Part shown: positions 26,109 to 34,604 of the stretch, in pieces
How positions within the stretch are numbered: position 1 is the stretch's first letter
How the letters are laid out: each line of letters opens with the position of its first letter
Assembly (NCBI GenBank): GCA_903902745.1
Contig: CAIUWA010000052.1
Coordinates: 1 to 64,000 of the forward strand
Source: an uncultured Opitutia bacterium
GTDB taxonomy: Bacteria > Verrucomicrobiota > Verrucomicrobiia > Opitutales > Opitutaceae
Length of the DNA stretch: 64,000 nt
Direction of reading: 5' to 3'
Translations under genes and position numbers: made by a program
Notes under the pieces: model-generated
Databases searched by the model: none
What the model was told of the DNA's origin: nothing
Seen by the model: the letters and a program-made list of their open reading frames with translations, nothing else

Positions 26109-27446
26109 TTAGGGCCCGGGGCGGGGCGCGGTTATGGGAACCCGGCGATAGGAAGGCCCGCCAGTGAATGTGATCATGGCCGGGCTTCCGTTCACCGTCG
26201 TCCCGATCGAGGACGTCATGGAGGTGTTGCTGAAAGTAATGGCGCTGCCCCGTTCGACATTGGTCAGCCAGCTATCCTGGATCTTCGTGTAGGTCGGGCC
26301 GGCAGTCGGACCGAGCAGCGCCAGGGTCTGGGCCCGCGTGTTCTGGGCGAGGGTTTGCAGGGCGAGGTGCTTCTGGTCGGGCGTGAGTGTGGGATCGTCG
26401 AAGATGCGGTTGGACTCCTCCGCCACGGTGTCGCGCAGATTGTACGCCCGGATAGCCGTGGCCGCCGGGATGTTTTCCTGCTGCGCAATCCGCGAGAGCT
26501 GCTGGAAATCGCGATTCGTCTCGCGCTGGTAATCGGCGTAACGGGCGTCGCCCAGCGACATTTTCAGATCGGCGTTGAGCTGTTGCAGGGCCGCCTGGCG
26601 GGTTTCCGGGTCGGCGCTGCGAAGGTCGCCGGTCGGGGCCACCGCGGCGCCGTACTTCTGCTGGGCCTGGAAGACGGCCCGGAACTCAGCCTCGCTCGAG
26701 TCGAAGCCACCGAGGTAGCGGCCCAGCAGACTGACGAGCGGTGAGGAGCGCAGCTCGTAATCGGCGAGTTCTTCCGGCGTCAGTATGGCGGCGAGGTCGG
26801 CATGCTTCTCGCTCGCGAGCAACACGAGCTTCTCGCGGTCTTCCGGGAGCGTGACGCCATTCATCCCGGCGCGAACGGCGGAGCTCATGTCGCCATAGTC
26901 ATCCTCGATGCGCTGGAGCTGGTCGATTTTCTGGCGAGACAGGTTGCCGAACTGCCGGCGCTGGGCCGCCGAGACGTCGTCAGTGGCGAACGCCGGGTCG
27001 CTGAACAAATCGCGCATGAGCTTCGAGCGCTCGCGTTGCAGCCGGGTATATTCGGCATAATTCTTCGAGTCGCTGGAGATGAAACCCGACTGTTTCCAAT
27101 AGGGCGTATTGGGGTCGGGCTCGAGGAGCGCGCGCATCCGCGTGTCGTAGCGGGCGTTGAGCTCGGCGCTGACGATTGCGCGGATGAGCGAGACCGGAAA
27201 GCCCGCGGCGCGCAGGCGGGCGACGAGCGTAGCGAGGTCGTCGGTCTTCAAGGCGGACCAGAGTTGGCCCCGGGTCGTGGACTGCGCCGCCGGGCTGGCG
27301 GCCGGAGCGGCGGCGGTCTGCCCGTCGGAGTGAAAATGCCGCGCGAAAAAATCCTGGAAGGCCGGCGGAGTCAGCGAAGGTCGAAGAGCGAACGCGGCGA
27401 GAAAGCCGTTGGCGGCCAGCGACACGGCAATGAGCGGGATTTTCAT
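26109..27446 (-). CDS. Secreted helical protein, tandem array copy 3 of 4
   Basis: A 445-residue paralog of its neighbours. Signal or anchor MKIPLIAVSLAANGFLAAFA; shared landmarks AAGFPVSLIRAIVSAEL, YWKQSGF, LSRQKIDQLQRIEDDYGDM, LTPEELADYELRSSPLVSLL, SEAEFRAVFQAQ, GDARYADYQRETNRDFQQL. The C-terminus differs: after SWLTNVERG it has a Thr/Ser-rich stretch (AITFSNTSMTSSIGTTVNG and AMITFTGGPSYRR) instead of the usual YK-GG-WL ending. Gap to the next gene is 12 bases and from the previous gene 10 bases. Function unknown. Confidence 0.72.
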   Translation of the reverse strand: MKIPLIAVSLAANGFLAAFALRPSLTPPAFQDFFARHFHSDGQTAAAPAASPAAQSTTRGQLWSALKTDDLATLVARLRAAGFPVSLIRAIVSAELNARYDTRMRALLEPDPNTPYWKQSGFISSDSKNYAEYTRLQRERSKLMRDLFSDPAFATDDVSAAQRRQFGNLSRQKIDQLQRIEDDYGDMSSAVRAGMNGVTLPEDREKLVLLASEKHADLAAILTPEELADYELRSSPLVSLLGRYLGGFDSSEAEFRAVFQAQQKYGAAVAPTGDLRSADPETRQAALQQLNADLKMSLGDARYADYQRETNRDFQQLSRIAQQENIPAATAIRAYNLRDTVAEESNRIFDDPTLTPDQKHLALQTLAQNTRAQTLALLGPTAGPTYTKIQDSWLTNVERGSAITFSNTSMTSSIGTTVNGSPAMITFTGGPSYRRVPITAPRPGP

Positions 27447-27456
27447 GAAGAGGTAT

Positions 27457-28713
27457 TTATTTGGAGGCCGGTGCCTTGGGCCGCGGCGTGAGCTGGTTCA
27501 GCCATTGGCCGCCGTTCTGTTTGTAGCCTTCGAGGCCGCGGGCACCGAGGGTGGCGGTGATCTTGGTGGCGGCTTCCTGCGCGAGGGCGACGAGCTGGGC
27601 GGTGCGGGCATCGGCCGAGAGCTTGCGGTCGGCACGCACGGCAGCGACGCGCTGCTGGACGTCCTGCTGCACCGAGGCCACTTGCGCGGCGGCGGAAAGC
27701 GGAAGATCGAGGCGGGCCACGAGGGCGTTGAGCTGCTGGTACTGGGGCTGGGAGGCCTGCTGGTAGTCGGCGTAACGCTCAGGACCCAGCAGGGCCTTGA
27801 TCTGCTCTCGCATTTGTTCCTCGGCGGCGCGTTGGTCGTCTGACTGTCCCATCAAGGCCAGCGCAAAGGGCATCCCCGAGAATTTTTCGTCCACGGCTTG
27901 GTAGAGAGGGAACAGCGCGCGGTACTCGGCCTCGGTGGCATTGAAGCCGGTGAGCGCCTGCCGGAGCCGTTCCGAGGCAGGGCTGTTGCGCAGGTCGTAC
28001 TCGAGCAGTTCGTCCGGCGTGAGCAGTTTGGCGATGGAGGCATGCATCTCTTTTTCCATGAGCGTGGCCTTGTCCATCGCGGCGACTTTTTCATCGTCCG
28101 ACAAAGGCGGACCACCACCGGACTGGCCGTTGAGCCGGGAAAATTGCTCCATGGAGTCCCGCTGGATGGACGTGAGCTGGGCCACTTTCTCGGCGGGAAG
28201 ATTGCCGTATCGCGCGATCCGGTCGGCGCGGGCGGCATCGCTGTCTCCCAGCGCGGAATCATCGGTGCCGAGAAGCTGCTTCATTGTGTCACTTCGCTCG
28301 CGGTCGAGCTGGGCGAGCGCGGCGGCAGTCTGGGCGTCGGCCGCGGTTCTCGGGCGGTTTTTCCAGTAGGGCCCGGAAATCTCGTCATACGACAGCGCCT
28401 GCCGGCGCAATTCGAAGCGCTGGTTGATGAGGGCGCGCAGGATGTTGGGTGGAAAACCAGCGGCGCGCAGCCGGGCAACGGTGGGGCCGAGATCGTCGGT
28501 GCCAAGCTTGGCCCCCGGTTTGGTGGAGCCCGAAAGGCTGGTTGTGGTGGCAGTGGCAGACTCCGCAGCCCGGGTGGAAGAGGCGGTGGCAAAGTTTTCC
28601 ACGGCCGAACCGAGGGAGGCCGGCGGCGAATCCGCAGGGCTCAGGACGAGTGCGGCGAGCAACGCGACATTGGCCGCGAGTGAACCGGCGAGCATGACGG
28701 AGGAAAGCTTCAT
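27457..28713 (-). CDS. Secreted helical protein, tandem array copy 2 of 4
   Basis: A 418-residue paralog. Signal or anchor MKLSSVMLAGSLAANVALLA; linker rich in Ser/Thr/Ala; shared landmarks AAGFPPNILRALINQRFELR, YWKNR, LPAEKVAQLTSIQRD, LTPDELLEYDLRNSPASERL, TEAEYRALF, GPERYADYQQASQPQYQQL and the ending YKQNGGQWLNQLTPRP. The start overlaps the stop of the upstream copy (ATGA), so the two are translationally coupled. Function unknown. Confidence 0.72.
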   Translation of the reverse strand: MKLSSVMLAGSLAANVALLAALVLSPADSPPASLGSAVENFATASSTRAAESATATTTSLSGSTKPGAKLGTDDLGPTVARLRAAGFPPNILRALINQRFELRRQALSYDEISGPYWKNRPRTAADAQTAAALAQLDRERSDTMKQLLGTDDSALGDSDAARADRIARYGNLPAEKVAQLTSIQRDSMEQFSRLNGQSGGGPPLSDDEKVAAMDKATLMEKEMHASIAKLLTPDELLEYDLRNSPASERLRQALTGFNATEAEYRALFPLYQAVDEKFSGMPFALALMGQSDDQRAAEEQMREQIKALLGPERYADYQQASQPQYQQLNALVARLDLPLSAAAQVASVQQDVQQRVAAVRADRKLSADARTAQLVALAQEAATKITATLGARGLEGYKQNGGQWLNQLTPRPKAPASK

Positions 28714-29981
28714 GGCGTGGGTGCAGGCCGGGCCACTGGCGGTGTGGCCGGGCGAAGCCGGGCAGCGCGCTGTTCAAGACTGGTGAGCCAGCCGCCATTG
28801 CCCGCCTTGTAGGTCGCGAGCCCGCTTTCGCCGAGCGTGCCGGTAAGCGTGGCTGTGGCTTCCTGGGCGAGCGCTGCAAGCTGGACCCCGCGCTGACCAG
28901 CCGTGAGCGATTTGTCGGCGATGATCGCGGTCATGCGGCTGGTCGTGTCCCGTTGGACGCCCACGATCTGCGCCGTGGCCGTGGCGGGCAGGGCGAGGCT
29001 CGTGACCAGTTGGTCCGTTTGCAGGTACGCGGGATCGGTCATGAGCTGGTAATCTGCAAAACGCTCGGGGGAGAGCACGGACTTGAGTTGTTCGGTGACC
29101 GTGCCCAGCGAATTACGGCGCTCGCGTCGCTCATCCACGGTGAGAAATGCGATCCGGCCGTCGCCGTACTGGGCATCGAAATCCTGCTGCACCTTGAAGA
29201 TGGTGCGGAATTCGTCCTCGGTGGGATTGAACGCGTTGAGCTGGTCGTGAAGCCGGTTGGCTATGGCGCTCGTGCGCAGGTTGTACTCGAAGAGTTCATT
29301 GGGACTTAAAAGCTTCTCCAGGTCCGCGCGTTTTTGCTCCTCGAGGAAAGCGAGCTTCTCGCGGTCCTCCGGGAGGATGATGTTCCGGCCTTGAGCGCGG
29401 ATGTCGGCCATGAGGTCGGAATAATCCGAGTTGAGCCGGCTGAGTTGCGCGATGCGGTCGGGATCGAGGTTGCCATACCGCCGCTGGGTCCAGGCCCGGT
29501 CGTAATCCGACTGGGCGGTGTCAGGGCCGAGCAACTTATAAAGCAGATCCTGTTCGTCGCTGTTCAACCGCCGGCGCATTGCGGTGATTTTCTGGTCGGC
29601 GAGCGACGTTTCGCCCGGCTGGCCCTGCCACCACGGCTTGGCAGCCACCGCGTCCGCGATGGTCTTGTGGCGGTCGGCGAATCGTTCCGCGACGAGCGCG
29701 GTCATGATCGTGCGCACAAGCTTCGGTGGATAACCCTCGGCGCGAAGCCGGGCGACGACGTCGGATAATTCGCCCGTGGTGAGCTGGGACCATGACTCGG
29801 GACTGCGGCCCGCGGCGGATCCGGAGCTCGAGGTGCCGGAAGCAGCCGGATTGGTACCCGTGGACGCCGGATGAGACGTCGGGGAAAGCCACGCCCGGAC
29901 AGTAGGCCGTTGCACGAAGGCGAAGACCAGCGTGGCATTGACCGCCAGCGAGCCGGCAAGCAGCAGTGGGGAAATTTTCAC
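28710..29981 (-). CDS. Secreted helical protein, tandem array copy 1 of 4 (first gene)
   Basis: A 423-residue paralog, first in the transcription unit. The GTG at 29981 gives MKISPLLLAGSLAVNATLV, which matches the starts of the other three copies; a TTG four codons upstream is less likely. Shared landmarks: RAEGYPPKLVRTIMTALVAE, WWQGQ, LDPDRIAQLSRLNSDYSDL, LSPNELFEYNLRTSAIANRL, TEDEFRTIFKVQQDFD, SPERFADYQLMTDPAYLQT and the ending YKAGNGGWLTSLEQR. Overlaps the next gene by 4 bases. Function unknown; cell-envelope location is inferred from the anchor. Confidence 0.72.
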   Translation of the reverse strand: MKISPLLLAGSLAVNATLVFAFVQRPTVRAWLSPTSHPASTGTNPAASGTSSSGSAAGRSPESWSQLTTGELSDVVARLRAEGYPPKLVRTIMTALVAERFADRHKTIADAVAAKPWWQGQPGETSLADQKITAMRRRLNSDEQDLLYKLLGPDTAQSDYDRAWTQRRYGNLDPDRIAQLSRLNSDYSDLMADIRAQGRNIILPEDREKLAFLEEQKRADLEKLLSPNELFEYNLRTSAIANRLHDQLNAFNPTEDEFRTIFKVQQDFDAQYGDGRIAFLTVDERRERRNSLGTVTEQLKSVLSPERFADYQLMTDPAYLQTDQLVTSLALPATATAQIVGVQRDTTSRMTAIIADKSLTAGQRGVQLAALAQEATATLTGTLGESGLATYKAGNGGWLTSLEQRAARLRPATPPVARPAPTP

Positions 29982-30139
29982 GCGGGGCAGCAAAAGAAAC
30001 TAACGCGGAGCGGAACGTTCTCTTAGATCAGGATCAGGGATTTCTCGGACGGGGTGGCGAGTCAGCCAATGGGGGAATGACGGAAATCGCTCGGGGCAGG
30101 GTCTTTGACGCCACTGACGTGGCAAAGTTGCCGATATTT

Positions 30140-30941
30140 TCACGCTTTTTGCGCGGGGTGGGAGAAACGGCCGGTGCGGAGAAAAGTCCGGGTTTGGGCG
30201 ATCGTGTCGCCGCGCCATTGCAGCCAGGTGTGGGAATGCGGCAGAACGAGGAAATCACTCATGCCCCTCCAGCTGCGCACTGGCCACGGAAACTTTCCCG
30301 TCATTGGGGCCGCCCATCCACGCCGAGAAAAGCGGGTTGAAGGGGCGGTTGCCGGCAATGATACCGAGGCGTCCCGTGCTGGTCCAGGGACCGAGCAAAC
30401 GGGGCAGGGAATCTGGACCGGTGCCCAGACGCCGGCCATTCACGCTGGTGATCCAGCGGAAGGGCGGAAAATCGATGAGCCGGTCGACGACTTCGCTGCC
30501 AGCATTGGGCGGCGCAAGCATGACGATCCGGCCGAGGCGGCCGGAGTAATTGGGGGTTGGGAATTGGTAGTTGGTGGTGGTGGCGGTCTGATCGCGCAGC
30601 CAGAGTCGCAGCAGGATACCGCCCATTGAATGCGTGACGAAGTGCAGCTGGGTTGCGGTGTCGGCGTCGTTTTCGTGCAGCACGCGGGGCAGCCATTGGT
30701 CGGCGAGCTGTTCGAGCGGCATCGTGCGCGAAGGATAGGAGAGGTTGACGACCTCATACCCATCGCGCCGGAGTGCGATCTCGAAGCGTTTCATGGCCCA
30801 GCTGCCCAGGCCGAGCCCATGCAACAGGACGACGGTCTCACCGGCCGGTTTGGCCGTCGGATCCGTGACCGGAGTGAAGCCGGCGCGGAGGGTGGGGCTC
30901 ATGGCCAGGATTAAAATGAAAGACCGTCGGAAGCGCGACAC
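30140..30941 (-). pseudogene. Alpha/beta-hydrolase (lipase/PGAP1-like), frameshifted near the 3' end
   Basis: A GTG at 30941 opens a signal peptide (SRFRRSFILILAMSPTLRAG), then VVLLHGLGLGSWAM (oxyanion region) and the nucleophile elbow THSMGG. The frame stops at 30255 right after VSVASAQLEGHE. In the next frame the expected ending continues: MSDFLVLPHSHTWLQWRGD, IAQTRTFLRTGRF, carrying the likely catalytic His in LPHSHTW. Removing one C from CCCC at 30264-30267 restores LEGMSDFLVLPHSHTW. So either the gene is recently inactivated or the read has a one-base error. A simple repeat inside it (30547-30580) is translated as TNYQFPTPNYSG. Confidence 0.82.
30547..30580. repeat. Simple repeat (AATTGGGAGTTGGG type) inside the lipase gene
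   Basis: TAATTGGGGGTTGGGAATTG followed by GTAGTTGG. The same unit occurs in frame at 50289-50322 and 51991-52027 in both LysM genes, giving similar peptides (YQFPTPNY, SQLPTPNS). Confidence 0.7.
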
Positions 30942-31144
30942 TCCGATGCGATAGGACCGAAGGGTGGGGGTTGCGGCAAAGTGCCCGGTCCTGCGGTTCA
31001 ATCTGTCATTGGGCCCGAAGCGGATGCGCCTGATGCGCACAAGGCTTGCCCGCCACCGGCGGGTCCACGCCCTGTTGGGGGTACCCTATTTATGATCAGG
31101 TTTGCGCCGGCACTTCGGCCGGCTGAACCTGTCGCAGTTTTCCC

Positions 31145-32119
31145 ATGAAACGCCTGGCCTTGCTCTTCTTTGTCCTTGGGCTCCCGTGCGCCGCGCTCCG
31201 CGCGGCCGAGGCGCCGCCAGTGTCCGCCGCCGCGCCGGCGGCGCCGCAGATGTCACCGGAGGAACAGGGCGTGCAGGCCCTCGTTGACCGGCAGCAGGCG
31301 CTGCTGGCTGCGGCGGCCAAGGGCGGCGAGAACTTCGACATGGAGAATTTCCGCACGCAGATGCAGGACCTCGCCACCGACTATGATCATTTCCTGAAAA
31401 AAAATCCCGACTACGCGCCGGCCTACGCCGCCTATGGCGTGATGCTGGGCAAGGTGGGCATGCGGCGGCAATCCGCGATGATCCTGCTGAAGGCGGATGA
31501 ACTTTTCGTCCACGATGATGGCAAGGAGGGCGCGCGCACGCCGGCCTTCGTCCGTACGTGGGCCCTGGTGAAAAACCAGATCGGGAACTACGTGGCCGAG
31601 GAGGGGAAGCCGCTGGAGGCGGTGAACTACTTTCTCGCGGCCATCGACCTCACGCCCAACGAGCCGCTCTACCACTATCAGCTCGGGACGCTGCTGACCG
31701 AAGCCCGCGATGATTTTCTGCAAAGCGGGCATTGGACACGTCCTGCGCTCGACCAGGCGATGCAGGGCGCTTTCCGTCGCGCCACCGAGCTCGCCCCCGG
31801 CCGGATCGAGCTCGCTTACCGCTACGCCGAAACCTTCGTCGACCTGGAGGTGCCTGACTGGGAGGGGGCGCTGAAGGCCTGGGCCGCGCTGGAGGAAAAG
31901 GCCACGACGGACTTCGACCGGCAGGCCATGCGCCTGCAGGCGGCCAACATCCTGATCAAGCAGCGGAAGTTCGACCAGGCGCGGGTGCTGCTCGAATCGG
32001 TCAAGGTGGAGCCGTTGCAAAAGGAGAAGCTGAAGCTCGTGGCGGTCCTGGACGCGCCGGCGCCCGCCGCACCACCTGCCACGCCGAACCCGGAACCGGC
32101 GGCCTCGCCCGCAAAATAG
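31145..32119 (+). CDS. Secreted tetratricopeptide-repeat-like protein
   Basis: A 324-residue protein. Signal peptide MKRLALLFFVLGLPCAALRA with cleavage near AEA, a short Pro/Ala linker, then helical repeats: FLKKNPDYAPAYAAYGVMLG, AVNYFLAAIDLTPNEPLYHY, AFRRATELAPGRIELAYRYA and FDRQAMRLQAANILIKQRKF, each with the TPR spacing of small and aromatic residues. The C-terminus is a Pro/Ala tail. Likely a periplasmic scaffold in protein interactions. A 203-bp gap separates it from the frameshifted lipase, which is divergent. Confidence 0.8.
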   Translation: MKRLALLFFVLGLPCAALRAAEAPPVSAAAPAAPQMSPEEQGVQALVDRQQALLAAAAKGGENFDMENFRTQMQDLATDYDHFLKKNPDYAPAYAAYGVMLGKVGMRRQSAMILLKADELFVHDDGKEGARTPAFVRTWALVKNQIGNYVAEEGKPLEAVNYFLAAIDLTPNEPLYHYQLGTLLTEARDDFLQSGHWTRPALDQAMQGAFRRATELAPGRIELAYRYAETFVDLEVPDWEGALKAWAALEEKATTDFDRQAMRLQAANILIKQRKFDQARVLLESVKVEPLQKEKLKLVAVLDAPAPAAPPATPNPEPAASPAK

Positions 32120-32177
32120 CCGGCACCGCCGGTTTTTGATTTCGCCTCGCGCACGGCTGTGCTCAGCTTGGCGGCGC

Positions 32178-33008
32178 ATGTCCTGGTTTAACCGTCTCGA
32201 ACGCCGTCTCGAGCCCTTTGCGATCCCGCATATCACGCTCTATATCGTGATCGGGCAGGTTTTCGTCTACCTGTCGTTCGTGCTCCATCTGCTGGAGCCG
32301 CTCCGGATCATCTTTGTGCCGGAATTTGTGCTGCACGGGGAGGTCTGGCGCCTGTTCACCTTTATTTTCATCCCCCTGGCCGGCTACCGCAGCTCGCTCG
32401 ATATCACGCTCTTCGCGTTCGTGATGTACTTCCTCTACTTCACGGGGAACACACTGGAGGGTTACTGGGGGGCCGTGCGCTACAACCTGTTCCTTCTCTC
32501 GGGCTGGCTGCTGACGATCGCGCTGGCCTTCGTGACCCCCGGGGTGCCGGGGAGCAACATCTTCATCGGCGGCTCCATCTTCCTCGCCTTCGCCTACCTG
32601 CACCCGGATTTCGTGATCTACCTTTTTTTCATCCTGCCGGTGAAAGTCCGGTGGATCGCCATTCTCACGTGGCTGGGGTATGTTTGGACCTTCTTCACCG
32701 GCGATCTGGCCGACCGCCTGACGATCGTGGCGGCGGTGGGCAATTTCCTGATATTCCTCGGCCGCGACCTGTGGCTCGACGCCAAAGCCGGCCGGCGGCG
32801 CATGCAGACCCAGGCTCGGCGGATCACGACCGACGAGGCCGATGAACCGCCCCGGCACCGCTGCCATGTGTGCGGCCGGAACAGCAATGACGAGCCGCGC
32901 CTCGATTTCCGCTACTGCTCGAAATGCGCCGGCGACCAATGTTATTGCCCGGATCACATCGGCAACCACGCGCACGTGCTGACGACCGATGAGCCGGCGA
33001 AAACCTGA
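32178..33008 (+). CDS. Rhomboid-like membrane protein with C-terminal zinc-binding domain
   Basis: A 276-residue inner-membrane protein with about six helices: HITLYIVIGQVFVYLSFVL, then WRLFTFIFIPLAGY (the rhomboid-type WR-FT motif), FLYFTGNTLEGYWG, YNLFLLSGWLLTIALAFV and further helices. The catalytic GxSG of active rhomboid proteases is not seen; NIFIGGSIFLAFAYLHPD lies where it would be, so activity is doubtful. The last 50 residues are cytoplasmic with metal-binding Cys/His pairs (CHVCG, YCSKCAGDQCYCPDH). The stop lies 20 bases inside the next gene, implying coupled translation with prmB. Confidence 0.75.
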   Translation: MSWFNRLERRLEPFAIPHITLYIVIGQVFVYLSFVLHLLEPLRIIFVPEFVLHGEVWRLFTFIFIPLAGYRSSLDITLFAFVMYFLYFTGNTLEGYWGAVRYNLFLLSGWLLTIALAFVTPGVPGSNIFIGGSIFLAFAYLHPDFVIYLFFILPVKVRWIAILTWLGYVWTFFTGDLADRLTIVAAVGNFLIFLGRDLWLDAKAGRRRMQTQARRITTDEADEPPRHRCHVCGRNSNDEPRLDFRYCSKCAGDQCYCPDHIGNHAHVLTTDEPAKT

Positions 33009-33912
33009 CCCGCTGGCAGGTGCGGCGGCCCTCGACACCCTCGGGGCCTGGCTCGATTTCGCCGTGCGTCTGTACGCCCGGGAAAAAGTCGCGCTTGGGC
33101 AGGTGGCGTCGAGCGCCCACGATGAGGCGCTGTATCTGCTGCTCCGGACGCTGGACTGGCCACTCGACAGCCGCGCGGGCGTCCTGAAAAAGCCGCTGAC
33201 CGCCGCACAAAAGGCGGACTTGCGCGAGGTGCTGGCGCGGCGGGTGTTTGAGCGGGTGCCGGCGGCCTATCTCACGCGGGAGGCCTGGCTGGGCGGGCTG
33301 AAATTTTATGTCGATGAGCGCGTGATCATCCCGCGCAGTTATTTCGTGGAGATCATCCCTCAGCAGCTCGACGGCTGGCTAAGGGCGCCGGGGAAAGTGA
33401 AGCGGGTGGCCGACGTCTGCACCGGCTCGGGCTGCCTCGCGATCCTGCTCGCGCGGCATTTTCCGCGGGCGAAGGTCGACGCCATCGATCTTTCCACCAC
33501 AGCGCTGGAGGTCGCGAAGATCAATGTGACGGCGCACCAGCTCACGCGCCGGGTGACGCTGCACCGCAGCGACGTTTTCGACGGTGTGCCCGCCGTGAAA
33601 TATGACGTGATCCTGAGCAATCCGCCGTACGAGCCGAGCGCCCTGGTCGATGCGCAGACGCCGGAGTTCAAGGCCGAGCCGCGCCTGGCGCACGATGGCG
33701 GAAGGGATGGCTTGAAAATCATCCGCCGGCTGCTCGACCAGGCGCGCGATCGGCTAACGCCGGACGGCATCGTAGTAATCGAAGTCGGTGGCCTGCGGGC
33801 GGCGATGGACCGCGAATTCGCAACACTGGAGCCGCACTGGCTGCACACCGAGGATGGCGCCGACTGCGTGTGCGTGATCCACGCGGCGCGGTTGCGAGGT
33901 GGAGCGTGTTGA
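32989..33912 (+). CDS. Protein-(glutamine-N5) methyltransferase, PrmB-like
   Basis: SAM-dependent enzyme of 307 residues that methylates a glutamine side chain; PrmB acts on ribosomal protein L3, HemK/PrmC on release factors. SAM motif I is VADVCTGSGCLAIL, and the catalytic NPPYEP motif is typical of the family. The N-terminal helical domain with YLTREAWLGGLKFYVDERVIIPRSYFVE matches PrmB better than PrmC. It overlaps the rhomboid-like gene by 20 bases. Its last codons (GGAC) and stop lie within the palindromic repeat at 33900-33990, so the native C-terminus may have been altered. Confidence 0.9.
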   Translation: MSRRKPDPLAGAAALDTLGAWLDFAVRLYAREKVALGQVASSAHDEALYLLLRTLDWPLDSRAGVLKKPLTAAQKADLREVLARRVFERVPAAYLTREAWLGGLKFYVDERVIIPRSYFVEIIPQQLDGWLRAPGKVKRVADVCTGSGCLAILLARHFPRAKVDAIDLSTTALEVAKINVTAHQLTRRVTLHRSDVFDGVPAVKYDVILSNPPYEPSALVDAQTPEFKAEPRLAHDGGRDGLKIIRRLLDQARDRLTPDGIVVIEVGGLRAAMDREFATLEPHWLHTEDGADCVCVIHAARLRGGAC

Positions 33913-33990
33913 CCCCAACGCGCTGAGGATCATTGCCCATCCCTGATCTCCGACTGAGCCAAACAACGCGTTGGGGTCAACGCGTTCCAC
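33900..33990. repeat. Long palindromic repeat between prmB and metW (GTTGACCCCAACGCG family)
   Basis: Left arm GTGGAGCGTGTTGACCCCAA, right arm TTGGGGTCAACGCGTTCCAC. It fits exactly between two convergent stop codons and contributes the prmB stop itself. Second copy of 23138-23236. Confidence 0.9.
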
Positions 33991-34596
33991 CTACTTCGCC
34001 AGATCGTAGAGCGCGTAGCCGGCGAAGAAGTTGGGCCGGGTGTGGCAGGGGGATTTCCAATCGCCGCCCAGATGGGCGCGGCGCGTGATGGTGATGCCCT
34101 TGGTCGCGCAGAAATGCTCGAAGTCGGCGATGGAGACGGGGTTGGTGGGCCGGCTCTCGAACCAGTCGGTGGTGTAGACGGCGTTGCGCGCCTTGCGGCC
34201 GCGCAGCAGGGCGTCGACGCGGTTCTTCCAGAAAGCGTGGTTCACGAACCCCACGGTGACGGACCGGCCCACGCGCAGCGCCTCGAGGATGACCTCAGCG
34301 GGATCGTTGAGCTCGTGCACGGTGCGCGAACAGATGACGCGGTCGAAGTGCTTTTCCGCGAAGGTCCGCATGAAGGTCACCATGTCGCCCTGGTAGGCGC
34401 TGACGCCGCGGCGCACGCACGCGGAAATCTTCGCGAAGTCGAGATCCACGCCCGTGGCGGCGACCTGCTTGGTTTGCACGAGGTAATCGAGCAGCACGCC
34501 GCGGCCGCAGCCGAGGTCGAGCACGCGCGTACCCGGCTCCACCCATTCCCCGATGATGCGCATGTCGACCGTGCGCTTTTCGATGAGTTTGGTCAT
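33991..34596 (-). CDS. metW: Methionine biosynthesis protein MetW
   Basis: A 201-residue SAM-methyltransferase-like protein. VLDLGCGRGVLLDYL is the SAM-binding motif; the family blocks DLDFAKISACVRRGVSAYQGD, DRVICSRTVHEL, VGFVNHAFWKNR and the ending FFAGYALYDL are all present. MetW pairs with MetX and is needed for homoserine acetylation or its stability in several bacteria. The ATG at 34596 lies 8 bases after the metX stop, so the genes form one operon. Confidence 0.93.
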   Translation of the reverse strand: MTKLIEKRTVDMRIIGEWVEPGTRVLDLGCGRGVLLDYLVQTKQVAATGVDLDFAKISACVRRGVSAYQGDMVTFMRTFAEKHFDRVICSRTVHELNDPAEVILEALRVGRSVTVGFVNHAFWKNRVDALLRGRKARNAVYTTDWFESRPTNPVSIADFEHFCATKGITITRRAHLGGDWKSPCHTRPNFFAGYALYDLAK

Positions 34597-34604
34597 GACG
34601 GCGG

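Noticed and set aside
24861-29981. Reading the four-paralog array as periplasmic Spy/CpxP chaperones
   Set aside because: Only a loose LTPxEL resemblance; lengths are more than twice those of Spy/CpxP and other motifs do not fit.
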